64,000 nt of DNA from Acidobacteria bacterium RIFCSPLOWO2_12_FULL_66_21 (GTDB lineage: Bacteria; Acidobacteriota; Vicinamibacteria; Vicinamibacterales; 2-12-FULL-66-21), in the NCBI GenBank assembly GCA_001767455.1, contig MELC01000024.1, positions 153,233 to 217,232 of the forward strand. The letters run 5' to 3'. The position numbers and the translations under genes were made by a program. Under the pieces are notes generated by a model. It was not told where the DNA came from and made no database searches. It was given only the letters and a program-made list of their open reading frames with translations. Shown here piece after piece: positions 10,491-19,400 of this stretch (positions within the stretch are counted from its first letter, which is position 1; every line of letters starts with the position of its first letter).

Positions 10491-11200
10491 TGTCGCGCCT
10501 CAAAGGGGAGCTGAGGGACCCGCTGCTGTCGGTCGTGATGCCGGCGTACAACGAGCGCACGACCATCGAGGAGATCGTCCGCCGCGTGCTCGCCGTCGGG
10601 ATGCGGATCGAGCTCATCGTCGTGGACGACGGGTCGGGCGACGGGACGCGGGAGATCCTGTCACGCCTTGCCGGAGAGCTGCCGATAAAGCTGGTACTTC
10701 AGCCCGCCAACGCGGGGAAAGGGGCCGCGCTGCGCCGCGGGTTCCAGCAGGTGACCGGGGATCTGGTGATCGTCCAGGATGCCGATCTGGAATACTCTCC
10801 GGAGGAATATCCCGACCTGGTGCAGCTCATCTGTGAAGGGCGGGCCGACGTCGTGTATGGCTCGCGGTTTCTGGGCCGCCACCGCGTCTTTCTGTTCACG
10901 CACTATGTGGGGAACCGGCTTCTGACGCTCATCACCAACGTCCTGTACAACACGATGCTGACGGACATGGAAACCTGCTACAAGGTGATGCGCACGGAGG
11001 TGCTGCGCTCGATGACGCTCGAATCCGATGGCTTCGGCATCGAGCCGGAGCTGACGGCGAAGATCTTCAAGCGCCACTACCGGGTGTACGAGGTGCCGAT
11101 CACCTACGACGGACGCAACTACGACGAGGGAAAGAAGATCACCTGGCGGGACGGCTTCGTCGCGCTATGGGTGCTGTTGAAGTACCGGTTCACCGAGTGA
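10490..11200 (+). CDS. Family 2 glycosyltransferase, DPM1-like
   Basis: GT-A enzyme of 236 residues resembling dolichyl/polyprenyl-phosphate mannose synthases. Motifs are LSVVMPAYNERTTIEEIV, VVDDGSGDGT, NAGKGAALRRGF, QDADLEYSPEEYP with the metal-binding DAD, and DMETCYKVMR. No C-terminal membrane helices are present, so it is the soluble short form. It probably loads a hexose onto a polyprenyl phosphate or transfers it within envelope glycan assembly. It overlaps galE by one base and the exporter gene by 4 bases. Confidence 0.88.
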   Translation: MSRLKGELRDPLLSVVMPAYNERTTIEEIVRRVLAVGMRIELIVVDDGSGDGTREILSRLAGELPIKLVLQPANAGKGAALRRGFQQVTGDLVIVQDADLEYSPEEYPDLVQLICEGRADVVYGSRFLGRHRVFLFTHYVGNRLLTLITNVLYNTMLTDMETCYKVMRTEVLRSMTLESDGFGIEPELTAKIFKRHYRVYEVPITYDGRNYDEGKKITWRDGFVALWVLLKYRFTE

Positions 11201-12966
11201 ATCCACTCCCGCGCCTGTTTGGGTACGCCCGGCCATACCGCGGGCGCTTGGTCGTCGCGATCGCGGCGATGGCCTTCTACGCCGGTGCGTCCGCGTACGT
11301 CGCGTACCTGATCCGGCCGCTCATCGACCAGGTGCTGCCCGACCGGCAGCAGCTCGGTCAATGGAGCCTCGCGATCGTCCTCGCGTACGCCGTCAAGGGT
11401 CTTGGCGGATACGCCTCATCGTTCCTGATGACCGACATCGGCCAGCGCGTCGTGCGCGATCTGCGCGACCGGCTGTTCCGCCACATTCTCGACCAGTCGG
11501 CGAGCTTCTTCAGCCGCAAGACCAGCGGACAGTTGATGTCGCGGATCACCAACGACGTCAACCAGGTCCAGCAGGCGGTGTCCGAGACGATCGGCGACAT
11601 GATGCGCGAGGGGCTGGCGCTCGTGGGGTTCGCGGGGTTCATGTTCTTCGTCGACTGGCGGCTCGCGCTGGTCGCCGTCACGGGCGCGCCGGTCGTCGTC
11701 TATCCATTGATCAGGTTCGGCAAGCGCATCCGCAGCACCACCCGGCGCAGCCAGGAAGAGCTCGAGCACCTGTCGCACGTGACGGCCGAAGCCTTCACCG
11801 GCCACCGCATCGTCAAGGCGTTCGGCGCCGAAGCGCACGAAGAGCATCGGTTCCGGCGCGCGTCCCAGCGCCTGTATCGCACCAACCTGAAGGTCACGAG
11901 CGCGCTCGCGATTCTCCCGCCGCTGATGGAGCTGCTCGGCGGCGGCGCCATCGTGGCGTTGATCTGGTACGGCAGCGGGAAGATCGCCCGGCAGGAGCTG
12001 ACGCAGGGGCAATTCACGTCGTTCGTCGCCGCGGCGTTCATGATGTATGGCCCGGTCAAGAAGCTGAGCCGCGTGAACGCGGGTCTGCAGCAGGCGATGG
12101 CGGCCTCCGAGCGGATTTTCGAGATCCTCGATACGCACTCGGAGGTGAAGGAGCGGCCCTCGGCGCGGTCGCTGCCCCGGCTGCGAAGGGACATCGAGTT
12201 CCGCAACGTCAGCTTCGCGTACGACGATGGGGCCGGGAAGCACGTCCTGCGCGACGTGTCGTTCGGGGTGCGCGCCGGACAAGTCGTGGCCGTCGTGGGG
12301 CTCAGCGGCGCCGGCAAGACGACGCTCGTGAACCTCGTGCCGCGGTTCTATGACGTGACGGGCGGGGCCATTCTCATCGATGGACTCGACATCCGTGACG
12401 TGACGCTGGCATCGCTGCGCGCGCAGGTGGGCATCGTGACCCAGGAGACCGTGCTCTTCGACGAGACGATCGCGAGCAACATCGCGTACGGCACGCCGGG
12501 CGCCTCGCGCGAGGAGGTCGAGGCGGCGGCACGGGCGGCGCACGCGCACGACTTCATCACGACGCTCCCGCTGAAATACGAGACGCGGATCGGCGAGCGC
12601 GGTCAGAAGCTGTCGGGCGGGCAGCGGCAGCGGCTCGCGATCGCCCGGGCGCTCCTGAAGAACTCGCCGATCCTGATCCTGGACGAAGCCACGTCGTCGC
12701 TGGACGCCGAATCGGAGCAGCTGGTGCAGGACGCGCTGGTGAACCTGATGCGCAACCGCACGTCGTTCGTCATCGCGCACCGGCTGTCCACGGTCCGGCG
12801 CGCCGACGCGATCGTCGTGCTCGAGCGCGGGCGCGTGGCGGAGATCGGACGGCATGAGGATCTGCTCGCGAAGCCGGGCGGTGTGTATGCGAAGCTGTAC
12901 GCCTTGCAGATTTTCGAACAGCGGAGCCATGCAGCCGCCCCCGTCCGGCAGGCCCCAGTCTCATGA
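11197..12966 (+). CDS. ABC exporter, MsbA-like half-transporter
   Basis: Fused membrane-ATPase subunit of 589 residues that would act as a homodimer. The N-terminal half carries six hydrophobic segments with the exporter-type coupling region. The nucleotide-binding half has Walker A GLSGAGKTT (about residue 368), a Q-loop, signature LSGGQRQR, Walker B ILILDEATSSLD and an H-loop histidine (VIAHRLST). The GTG at 11197 is favoured because it overlaps the upstream stop as GTGA; an ATG 30 bp earlier is the alternative. MsbA-type pumps flip lipid A or other lipid-linked glycans. With glycosyltransferases upstream and no Wzx or Wzy in view, a lipid-linked glycan is a reasonable cargo guess. Confidence 0.9.
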   Translation: MNPLPRLFGYARPYRGRLVVAIAAMAFYAGASAYVAYLIRPLIDQVLPDRQQLGQWSLAIVLAYAVKGLGGYASSFLMTDIGQRVVRDLRDRLFRHILDQSASFFSRKTSGQLMSRITNDVNQVQQAVSETIGDMMREGLALVGFAGFMFFVDWRLALVAVTGAPVVVYPLIRFGKRIRSTTRRSQEELEHLSHVTAEAFTGHRIVKAFGAEAHEEHRFRRASQRLYRTNLKVTSALAILPPLMELLGGGAIVALIWYGSGKIARQELTQGQFTSFVAAAFMMYGPVKKLSRVNAGLQQAMAASERIFEILDTHSEVKERPSARSLPRLRRDIEFRNVSFAYDDGAGKHVLRDVSFGVRAGQVVAVVGLSGAGKTTLVNLVPRFYDVTGGAILIDGLDIRDVTLASLRAQVGIVTQETVLFDETIASNIAYGTPGASREEVEAAARAAHAHDFITTLPLKYETRIGERGQKLSGGQRQRLAIARALLKNSPILILDEATSSLDAESEQLVQDALVNLMRNRTSFVIAHRLSTVRRADAIVVLERGRVAEIGRHEDLLAKPGGVYAKLYALQIFEQRSHAAAPVRQAPVS

Positions 12967-13856
12967 TTAAGAGCATGACCGGCTTCGCGTCGCTGACGCG
13001 GGACGACGAAGCCGCCAGCATCGGCGTGACGGTGAAATCGGTCAACCACCGCTTCCTGGATCTGCAGCTTCGGACGCCGCCGTCGCTGGCGCCGATCGAA
13101 AGCCAGTTGCGCGCGCTCGTGCAGCGGCACGTGGGGCGCGGGCGCGTCGAATTGAGCGTGTCGATCCAGCAGCGCCGGACGCCCGCGATCGACGTCGAGC
13201 TGAACCAGACGTTCCTCGCCGCGCTCGGCGCCGCGCTCGACCGCGCGCGCGAGGCGGGCTACATCGCCGGCGCCATGACGCCCGGCGATCTGCTGCGGTT
13301 TCCCCAGGCGCTCTCGATTCGCGAGCGCGCGGAGGAGCCGGGGGAGGGGGCTGTCGAGGCCATCGCCGGACGCGTGGAAGCGGCGGTCGATGCCGCGCTC
13401 GACGAGCTCGACTCGATGCGCGCGACCGAAGGGGGCTACCTGCGCGCGGACCTCGATCGCCGCCGCGCCGCGCTCGGGGAGATGTTCGAGCGGCTCCACG
13501 CCGCCGCCGGACGCGGCATGGCCGGGCTCCAGGCGCAGCTCGAAGAACGGGTCCGCGCCCTGAAGGCGGATGCGCTCGCCGACGAGTCGGCCATCGCGCA
13601 GGAAATCGCGAGGTTCGTCGGGCGCTCCGACATCACGGAGGAAGTCGTCCGGTTCCGCGGACACCTGGACCACTGGCAGGCGCTGTCCGACAGCCCCGAG
13701 CCGTGCGGGCGCAAGCTGGATTTCCTGCTGCAGGAGATGAACCGCGAGGTCAACACCGTTGGGTCGAAGGCGGAAGGGCCCGACGTGTCCGAGATCGTCG
13801 TGGCGTTGAAGGCGGAGCTCGAGAAGATGCGGGAGCAGGTTCAGAATGTCGAGTGA
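12963..13856 (+). CDS. yicC: YicC family endoribonuclease
   Basis: The 297-residue protein begins IKSMTGFASLTRD, followed by KSVNHRFLDLQLR, and ends with GRKLDFLLQEMNREVNT and SEIVVALKAELEKMREQVQNVE. These are the hallmark blocks of the YicC/YloC family. Members are single-strand or metal-dependent endoribonucleases; the E. coli protein takes part in small-RNA turnover. It overlaps the exporter gene by 4 bp and gmk by 11 bp. The yicC-gmk order is conserved in many bacteria. Confidence 0.93.
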   Translation: MIKSMTGFASLTRDDEAASIGVTVKSVNHRFLDLQLRTPPSLAPIESQLRALVQRHVGRGRVELSVSIQQRRTPAIDVELNQTFLAALGAALDRAREAGYIAGAMTPGDLLRFPQALSIRERAEEPGEGAVEAIAGRVEAAVDAALDELDSMRATEGGYLRADLDRRRAALGEMFERLHAAAGRGMAGLQAQLEERVRALKADALADESAIAQEIARFVGRSDITEEVVRFRGHLDHWQALSDSPEPCGRKLDFLLQEMNREVNTVGSKAEGPDVSEIVVALKAELEKMREQVQNVE

Positions 13857-14496
13857 TGCCTGGTGCGGCGCCGAGCGCCGGGGCCTGCTCTTCGTGGTCT
13901 CGGCCCCGTCCGGCACGGGCAAGACGACGGTCGTGGAGCGGCTGATCCATCGCGTCGGCGATCTGTCGATGTCGCGCTCCTACACGTCGCGTCCCGCGCG
14001 GCCGGGCGAAGCGGACGGCGTGGACTATAATTTCATCAGCCGCGCGCGCTTCGAGAGCATGGTGGGCGCGAACGCGTTCCTCGAGTGGGCGGACGTGTTC
14101 GGCAACCTGTACGGCACGTGCGCGGACGACGCCGAGCGCGAGTTGTCGGGCGGCCGCGATCTGGTGCTCGTCATCGACGTCCAGGGGGCGCGGCAGGTGC
14201 GCGACCGCTGCGCCGGCACGGTCGGCGTGTTCGTGCTGCCGCCGTCGTTCGAGGCGCTCGAGCAGCGCCTCCGGGGACGCAGCAAGGACTCGGAGGAAGC
14301 GGTTCAGCGCCGCCTGGCGACGGCACGGGCCGAAGTCGCCGCCTTCGCCGAGTACGATTACGTCATCGTCAACGACGAGCTCGAGGCGTGCGTCGAGCGC
14401 CTGCGGGCCATCGTGCTCGCCGAGCGTTCGCGCCTGCGATGCATGCAGGGCAGGGCCGAGCGCGTCGTGGCGACCTTCGCGGCGGCGAACGGCTGA
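13846..14496 (+). CDS. gmk: Guanylate kinase
   Basis: Phosphorylates GMP to GDP with ATP in the cytoplasm. The 216-residue protein has the P-loop SAPSGTGKTT near residue 20, the GMP-binding SRSYTSRPARPGE segment, a GVDYNFISRARF block and the VLVIDVQGARQV strand, so length and motifs are standard. The ATG at 13846 lies inside the end of yicC, indicating translational coupling. In many bacteria rpoZ follows; here only 28 bp separate gmk from coaBC and no omega subunit is encoded between them. Confidence 0.95.
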   Translation: MSSDAWCGAERRGLLFVVSAPSGTGKTTVVERLIHRVGDLSMSRSYTSRPARPGEADGVDYNFISRARFESMVGANAFLEWADVFGNLYGTCADDAERELSGGRDLVLVIDVQGARQVRDRCAGTVGVFVLPPSFEALEQRLRGRSKDSEEAVQRRLATARAEVAAFAEYDYVIVNDELEACVERLRAIVLAERSRLRCMQGRAERVVATFAAANG

Positions 14497-14524
14497 CGGC
14501 GCGGCTCGAAAGGACTGGAACGCG

Positions 14525-15730
14525 ATGGCCTTAGTGGGGCTCGGCGTCACCGGCGGGATCGGGGCTTACAAAGCCGTCGAAGTCGCGCGCGCGCTCCAGA
14601 AGCGCGGTCACGACGTCGTCGCGATCATGACGCGCACGGCGCGCCGGTTCGTTGGCGAGGTCACGTTCGAGGCCATCACCAGGCGGCGCGTCATCGTCGA
14701 CCAGTTCGCGCGCGGCGCGAACGCCGACATCGAGCACATCTCGCTGGCCTCGGACATCGCGCTGCTGCTCGTGGCGCCGGCGACGGCGAACGTCATCGGC
14801 AAGTTTGCCAACGGCATCGCCGATGATTTTCTGAGCTCGCTGTATCTCGCCACGCGCGCGCCCGTGCTGATGGCGCCCGCCATGAACACGAACATGCTGG
14901 AGCACGAGGCGGTCCGCCGGAACCTCGCGACGCTCGGCGCCCGCGGCGTGCGGTTCGTCGATCCCGGGCAGGGCTGCCTGGCGTGCGGCTGGATTGGCAA
15001 GGGACGGCTCGCGGAGCCGGACGATATCGCGGAGGCGGCCGACCGCCTGCTCCAGCCGGGAGGCTCCCTGCTCGGCCGGCTCGTCGTGGTGTCAGCCGGG
15101 CCGACCTACGAGGACATCGACGCGGTGCGGTTCATCGGCAACCGGTCGAGCGGCAAGATGGGCTATGCGATCGCGGGCGAGGCGGCGCGGCGCGGCGCCC
15201 GGGTCGTCCTGGTTTCGGGCCCGTCACACGTCGAGCCGCCCCTTGGGGTGGAGGTGGTGTCGGTGCGCAGCGCCCGTGACATGCACAAGGCCATCGCGAG
15301 CCACGCCGGCAGCGCCGACATCGTCATCATGGCGGCCGCGGTCGCCGACTATACGCCGGTCGCGCCAGCGGAGGGGAAGATCGAGAAGGGCGCCGAGCCG
15401 CTCGAGCTGCGGCTCGTGAGGACCACGGATATCCTGGAGCAGCTCGGGAAGGCGAGAGGCTCCGATTCGAGACCGGTGCTTGTCGGCTTTGCGGCCGAGA
15501 GCGGGGATCCGGTGGCGCGCGGACGCGAGAAGCTCGGCCGAAAGAGCGCCGATCTCATCGTGGCCAACGACATCTCGCGCGCCGACGCCGGCTTCGACGC
15601 CGACACGAATGCCGTCACCATCGTCTCGGCGACCGGGGACCAGATCGTGCCGCTCGCGTCCAAGTCGGCCGTCGCGGCGACCATCCTCGACCGCGCGGAG
15701 GAACTGCTGAACGCCGGGCTGCACACGTGA
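14525..15730 (+). CDS. coaBC: Bifunctional phosphopantothenoylcysteine decarboxylase / phosphopantothenate-cysteine ligase
   Basis: Catalyses two consecutive steps of coenzyme A synthesis. The N-terminal CoaC half binds FMN (LGVTGGIGAYKAVEVARAL), has the catalytic histidine in ADIEHISLA and the substrate-binding PAMNTNM. Its cysteine flap is GCLACGWIGKGRL. The C-terminal CoaB half starts near PTYEDIDAVRFIGNRSSGKMG, continues with AAAVADYTP and ends with the KSADLIVANDIS block. At 401 residues the protein is complete. An AAAGGACTGG stretch supplies a plausible ribosome-binding site. A REP-like palindrome and a decamer array follow its stop codon. Confidence 0.96.
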   Translation: MALVGLGVTGGIGAYKAVEVARALQKRGHDVVAIMTRTARRFVGEVTFEAITRRRVIVDQFARGANADIEHISLASDIALLLVAPATANVIGKFANGIADDFLSSLYLATRAPVLMAPAMNTNMLEHEAVRRNLATLGARGVRFVDPGQGCLACGWIGKGRLAEPDDIAEAADRLLQPGGSLLGRLVVVSAGPTYEDIDAVRFIGNRSSGKMGYAIAGEAARRGARVVLVSGPSHVEPPLGVEVVSVRSARDMHKAIASHAGSADIVIMAAAVADYTPVAPAEGKIEKGAEPLELRLVRTTDILEQLGKARGSDSRPVLVGFAAESGDPVARGREKLGRKSADLIVANDISRADAGFDADTNAVTIVSATGDQIVPLASKSAVAATILDRAEELLNAGLHT

Positions 15731-15732
15731 AA

Positions 15733-15762
15733 TGTAAGGGCCGTTCGCGAACGGCCCCTACA
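15733..15762. repeat. REP-like palindrome after coaBC
   Basis: A 30-nt near-perfect palindrome whose core GGGCCGTTCGCGAACGGCCC is exactly self-complementary. It begins 2 bp after the coaBC stop codon and can form a strong hairpin, so it may act as a terminator or mRNA-stabilising stem. No U-tract follows. The decamer array at 15763-15812 abuts it. Confidence 0.8.
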
Positions 15763-15812
15763 AGAACCTTGTAGAACCTCGTAGAACCCTGTAGAACCTT
15801 GTAGAACCTCGA
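15763..15812. repeat. Tandem decamer array GTAGAACCNN
   Basis: Five decamers in register: one degenerate unit followed by GTAGAACCTC, GTAGAACCCT, GTAGAACCTT and GTAGAACCTC. No inverted partner is present at this site, but the same GTAGAACC unit and its complement GGTTCTAC form the repeat at 61843-61996. The array ends only 5 bp before the likely start of the uracil-DNA glycosylase gene. Confidence 0.88.
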
Positions 15813-15817
15813 GTATC

Positions 15818-16591
15818 TTGCCTGTGTCCGACCTCACCGATCACCTCCGCTTCTACCAGGACCTCGGCGTTGCCGGCGTGAGCCGCGATCCGAAGTGGCG
15901 GGCACGTATCGATTCGCGTCGCGAGCGCGGCGCGGAAGATCAGCCCGTACGCGATGACGCCACACTCGTTCCGGAGGCGGGACTGGGCCAGCCGGTCACG
16001 ATCGCGCGCTCGGCGGCCGAGGCGCTCGCGGCGATCCGCGAGGACCTCGGCGACTGCACCCGGTGCAAGCTCCACACGCAGGGCCGCCGGCAGATTGTGT
16101 TCGGCGTCGGCAGCCCTGATGCCGAGCTCATGTTCGTGGGCGAAGCCCCTGGAGCCGACGAAGACGTGCAGGGCATTCCGTTTGTCGGCCGCGCCGGGCA
16201 GCTCCTGACGAAGATGATCGAGGCGATGGGCCTCAGGCGCGACGAGGTGTACATCGCGAACGTGATCAAGTGCCGCCCGCCGGGCAACCGGAATCCCGAG
16301 CCCGATGAAATCGCCAGTTGCGAGCCGTTCCTGATCCGGCAGATTGCCGCGATCAACCCGAAAGTGATCGTCGCGCTCGGAGCATTCGCGGCAAAGACGC
16401 TGACCAAGACCGATGCGCCGATCTCGCGGCTGCGCGGGCGCGCGTTCGAGTATGCCGGCGCCACGCTGATCCCCACGTTCCACCCGTCGTTCCTCCTGCG
16501 CAGCCCCGGCTACAAGCGGGAGGCGTGGGAGGATCTCAAGAAAGCGCTGGCCGCCCTCGGCCGAGAACTGCCCCGGCCCGCCGGCTCGTAG
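15818..16591 (+). CDS. Uracil-DNA glycosylase, family 4 (Fe-S type)
   Basis: Excises uracil from DNA as the first step of base-excision repair. Family 4 signatures are present: an N-terminal [11 protein letters not shown] with two of the iron-sulfur cysteines, [20 protein letters not shown] (uracil pocket), [17 protein letters not shown] with further cysteines, and HPSFLLR near the C-terminus. The protein has up to 257 residues. Start choice is uncertain: TTG at 15818 or GTG at 15824, both without a convincing ribosome-binding site because the decamer repeat occupies that space. The N-terminal [17 protein letters not shown] segment supports a start close to here. priA follows 3 bp after its stop. 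Confidence 0.92.
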   Translation: MPVSDLTDHLRFYQDLGVAGVSRDPKWRARIDSRRERGAEDQPVRDDATLVPEAGLGQPVTIARSAAEALAAIREDLGDCTRCKLHTQGRRQIVFGVGSPDAELMFVGEAPGADEDVQGIPFVGRAGQLLTKMIEAMGLRRDEVYIANVIKCRPPGNRNPEPDEIASCEPFLIRQIAAINPKVIVALGAFAAKTLTKTDAPISRLRGRAFEYAGATLIPTFHPSFLLRSPGYKREAWEDLKKALAALGRELPRPAGS

Positions 16592-16594
16592 GCC

Positions 16595-18886
16595 ATGCGC
16601 CTGGTCCGCGTCGCCGTTCCCGTGCCCGCGCTCGACGCGCTGACGTATTCCGTTCCGGACGGCGTCGCGGATCCGCCCGTCGGCGCCCGCGTACTGGTGC
16701 CCCTCGGTAACCGGATCATCACGGGCTGCGTGCTGGATTCCGAGTCGAGCGCCGAGCGCCGAGCGCCGAGCGCCCGGGGCGACAACTCCCAACTGTCAAG
16801 CCCCAACCTCCAACTCCAAACTTCAAACTCCAAACTCCAAACGTCCAATGCCGGAATCAAGCCGATCATCGAGGTCCTCGATGGCGGGCCTTTTCTGCCG
16901 ACAGACGTTCTGAAGCTCGCGACGTGGGTATCGAACTACTACGCGTGCGGTATCGGCGACGCGATTGCCGCTGCCATGCCGCCATGGGCCCTGAAGGGCG
17001 TTCGGTCCAGGTTCCGCACGACGCGCGTCGCCGCGCTCACGGTGCAGGGACACGACTCGCGGGACCTGCGGCTCGGCGCCAGGCAGCGGGAAGCGCTCGA
17101 CCTGCTTGCGGGCTCGCCTGACGGCATGGACACCGCGGAGCTCGCCGAGCGGGGCATCGGCGCCGCGACGCTGCGGCGTCTCGCGTCGCTGGGCCTGGTC
17201 CGCCTGTCACGGCGCGCCGTCGAGCGCGACCCGTTCCACCGCGGCGCGATGATGAGCGCCGTGGCCCGCACGCCCCACACGCTGACGGCGGAGCAGGCGG
17301 ACGCCTTCGAGCAACTGCGCGAGCTCGTGGCGCGGCAGTCCTTCCAGGCCGTGTTGCTGCACGGCGTCACCGGCAGCGGGAAGACCGAGCTCTACCTGCG
17401 TCTTGCCGAGGAAGTCCGCCGGCTCGGACGCGGCGTCCTGCTGCTCGTGCCGGAGATCGCGCTCACGCCGGCGGTCGCGGGTCTGTTTCGCGCGGCCTTC
17501 GGCCAGCGGGTGGCGATCCAGCACAGCGGCCTGTCCGACGGCGAGCGTCACGACCAGTGGCAGCGCATCCGCCGCGGCGAGGTCGACGTCGTGGTTGGCA
17601 CCCGGTCGGCCGTGTTCGCCCCGCTCCCTTCGATCGGCCTGATCATCGTCGACGAGGAGCACGACGGCTCGTACAAGCAGGAAGAGAGCCCGCGCTATCA
17701 CGGCAGGGACGTGGCGGTCGTGCGCGCGCGCGAGTCGGCCGCGCTCGTGGTGCTCGGCTCGGCCACGCCGGCGATGGAGAGCTTCCAGAACGCGCAATCC
17801 GGCCGCTACACGCTGCTGTCGCTCGAAAGGCGGGTGCTCGACCGCCCGATGGCCGCCGTGCGCATCGTCGACATGCGCGAGGAGTACGCGGCAGCGGGGC
17901 CCGATGTGACGCTCAGCGCGACATTGACCGAGGCGCTCGCCGAACGTCTCGAGCGGCGCGAGCAGGCCATCGTGCTGCTGAACCGCCGCGGATTCGCGAC
18001 CGCTGTGTTCTGCCGGCAGTGCGCCGCGACGCTGGAATGCCCGAACTGCAGCGTGACGCTGACCGTCCATCGCGCCGCGCGCCGGGCGCGCTGCCACTAC
18101 TGCAACTATTCAACGGGGATCCCGAAGACCTGCGCCCACTGCGCGGGTCCGTATCTGGAGCAGACCGGGTTCGGGACGGAGCGGATCGAGGCGGACATCC
18201 GGGAGCGGTTCCCGGCGGCGCGCGTCGCGCGGGTCGATCGCGACACGGTCCGGAAGCGCGGCGCCATCGCCGGCGTGCTGGAGCGCTTCGCGGAAGGGGA
18301 GCTCGACGTGCTCGTCGGCACGCAGATGATTGCGAAGGGACACGACTTCCCGCGCGTGACGCTCGTCGGCGTGATTTCAGCCGACGTCGGCCTTGGCCTG
18401 GCGGACTTCCGCGCCGGTGAACGGACCTTTCAGCTGCTGACCCAGGTGGCGGGGCGCGCGGGGCGCGGCGAGATTCCCGGCGAAGCGATCGTGCAGACGC
18501 TCTATCCGCACCACTACAGCATCCGGCACGCCTGCCGCCAGGACTACCAGTCGTTCTTCGCGGAGGAACTGGCGTTCCGCACGGCGATGCGCTACCCGCC
18601 GGCCGTCGCCCTCATCAACGTCATCGTCAAGGCGCGCACCGAGCAGGCGGCGATGGAGGACGCCGGAGCGCTGGCCGGCGCGCTGCGCATCGGCGGCGAG
18701 CCTTACCGCGTGCTGGGGCCCGCCCCCGCGCCTCTGAGCCGGCTGAAAGGGGAGCACCGCGCGCAGTTCTTCATCAAGGGCACGCACCGCACGTCCATGA
18801 AGAACGCGCTCGTGACGGTCCTTGCCTCGCGCCCCGAGATTCGGCGACGGACGATCGTGGATGTTGATCCGATGAGCGTCCTGTGA
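16595..18886 (+). CDS. priA: Primosomal protein N' (replication restart helicase PriA) with a repeat-derived insertion
   Basis: Superfamily 2 helicase of 763 residues that reloads the replisome at stalled forks. Motifs in order are Walker A GVTGSGKTELYL, DEEH box IIVDEEHDGSYKQEE, GSATPAMES, a zinc-binding region with CRQCAATLECPNC and CHYCNYSTGIPKTCAHC, motif V GTQMIAKGHDFP and motif VI QVAGRAGRG. The N-terminal 3'-binding domain contains an extra low-complexity segment at about residues 49-86. It is encoded by two tandem heptamer arrays, whose unit also flanks the four-helix-bundle gene at 22141-22743. The frame is preserved and flanking strands (ITGCVLD before, IKPIIEVLDGGPF after) look intact, so the enzyme may tolerate it as a surface loop. 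Confidence 0.95.
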   Translation: MRLVRVAVPVPALDALTYSVPDGVADPPVGARVLVPLGNRIITGCVLDSESSAERRAPSARGDNSQLSSPNLQLQTSNSKLQTSNAGIKPIIEVLDGGPFLPTDVLKLATWVSNYYACGIGDAIAAAMPPWALKGVRSRFRTTRVAALTVQGHDSRDLRLGARQREALDLLAGSPDGMDTAELAERGIGAATLRRLASLGLVRLSRRAVERDPFHRGAMMSAVARTPHTLTAEQADAFEQLRELVARQSFQAVLLHGVTGSGKTELYLRLAEEVRRLGRGVLLLVPEIALTPAVAGLFRAAFGQRVAIQHSGLSDGERHDQWQRIRRGEVDVVVGTRSAVFAPLPSIGLIIVDEEHDGSYKQEESPRYHGRDVAVVRARESAALVVLGSATPAMESFQNAQSGRYTLLSLERRVLDRPMAAVRIVDMREEYAAAGPDVTLSATLTEALAERLERREQAIVLLNRRGFATAVFCRQCAATLECPNCSVTLTVHRAARRARCHYCNYSTGIPKTCAHCAGPYLEQTGFGTERIEADIRERFPAARVARVDRDTVRKRGAIAGVLERFAEGELDVLVGTQMIAKGHDFPRVTLVGVISADVGLGLADFRAGERTFQLLTQVAGRAGRGEIPGEAIVQTLYPHHYSIRHACRQDYQSFFAEELAFRTAMRYPPAVALINVIVKARTEQAAMEDAGALAGALRIGGEPYRVLGPAPAPLSRLKGEHRAQFFIKGTHRTSMKNALVTVLASRPEIRRRTIVDVDPMSVL
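16747..16848. repeat. Two heptamer arrays inside priA (GAGCGCC and CTCCAAA)
   Basis: Within the priA reading frame lie four perfect copies of GAGCGCC (16747-16774) and, after about 30 bp, six copies of CTCCAAA or close variants (16807-16848). Local GC falls sharply in the second array. The CTCCAAA unit is the one that builds the inverted repeats around 22141-22743. Confidence 0.92.
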
Positions 18887-18897
18887 GACGCAAGCGG

Positions 18898-19400
18898 TGA
18901 AATGTCGAACGCAGACCGTTAAACGTAGAACGCGAAATCACCAAGGACCGGACATTCTAGGTTCGTCTCTGTGTAACGTGTCGAGAGATCCAGCGGTCGT
19001 GTCCCGCTGCACGCGCCGACGGCTTTCATTGCACGAAGACCACGAAGCTCACGAAGTTCACGAAGACTGCAAGACAGCAAGACAGAAGAACAGCACGAAG
19101 CGGGCGGGAGTACTGATACGGCTGGACCGTCGAGCGCCGGCCACAATCACGCCTGAGGCCGGCGGTGCAGGACAGCCGGAACCCGCAAATGCAAACAGCT
19201 CGGGATCGAATGCTGCTTGCGTTTGCGGGTTCCGACTGTCCTTGCCGCGCTGCGCGCGGCTCGACGGTTCAGCCCGCTGCGTGAGTGTCTTCGTGACCTT
19301 GGTGTCCTTCGTGAGCTTCCTGAAAAGCCGTGGCCTGTCTCAGCGTGGTTCCGGGAGAACCTCGCTGAACGAAGACCTAAGTTCTACATTCTACGTTTCA
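18898..19400. repeat. About 500-bp nested imperfect palindrome between priA and the site-2 protease gene
   Basis: The 511-bp gap between convergent genes is almost entirely one inverted structure. Nested pairs are: 19165-19200 with 19210-19246 (GGACAG, CGGAACCCGCAAA, 12-nt loop); 19120-19137 with 19258-19275 (CTG-ACCGTCGAG); 19032-19067 with 19285-19320, both made of tandem CACGAAGNN nonamers; 19016-19030 with 19320-19334 (ACGGCTTT); and outermost 18898-18935 with 19371-19400 (GTAGAAC-like units). The right end covers the stop codon of the protease gene. It could be a large bidirectional terminator, a structured RNA or an insertion element. No ORF inside is convincing. Confidence 0.8.

Noticed and set aside
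18898..19400. Retron or group II intron RNA
   Set aside because: No reverse transcriptase gene nearby and no recognisable intron domains; only the inverted symmetry is supported.
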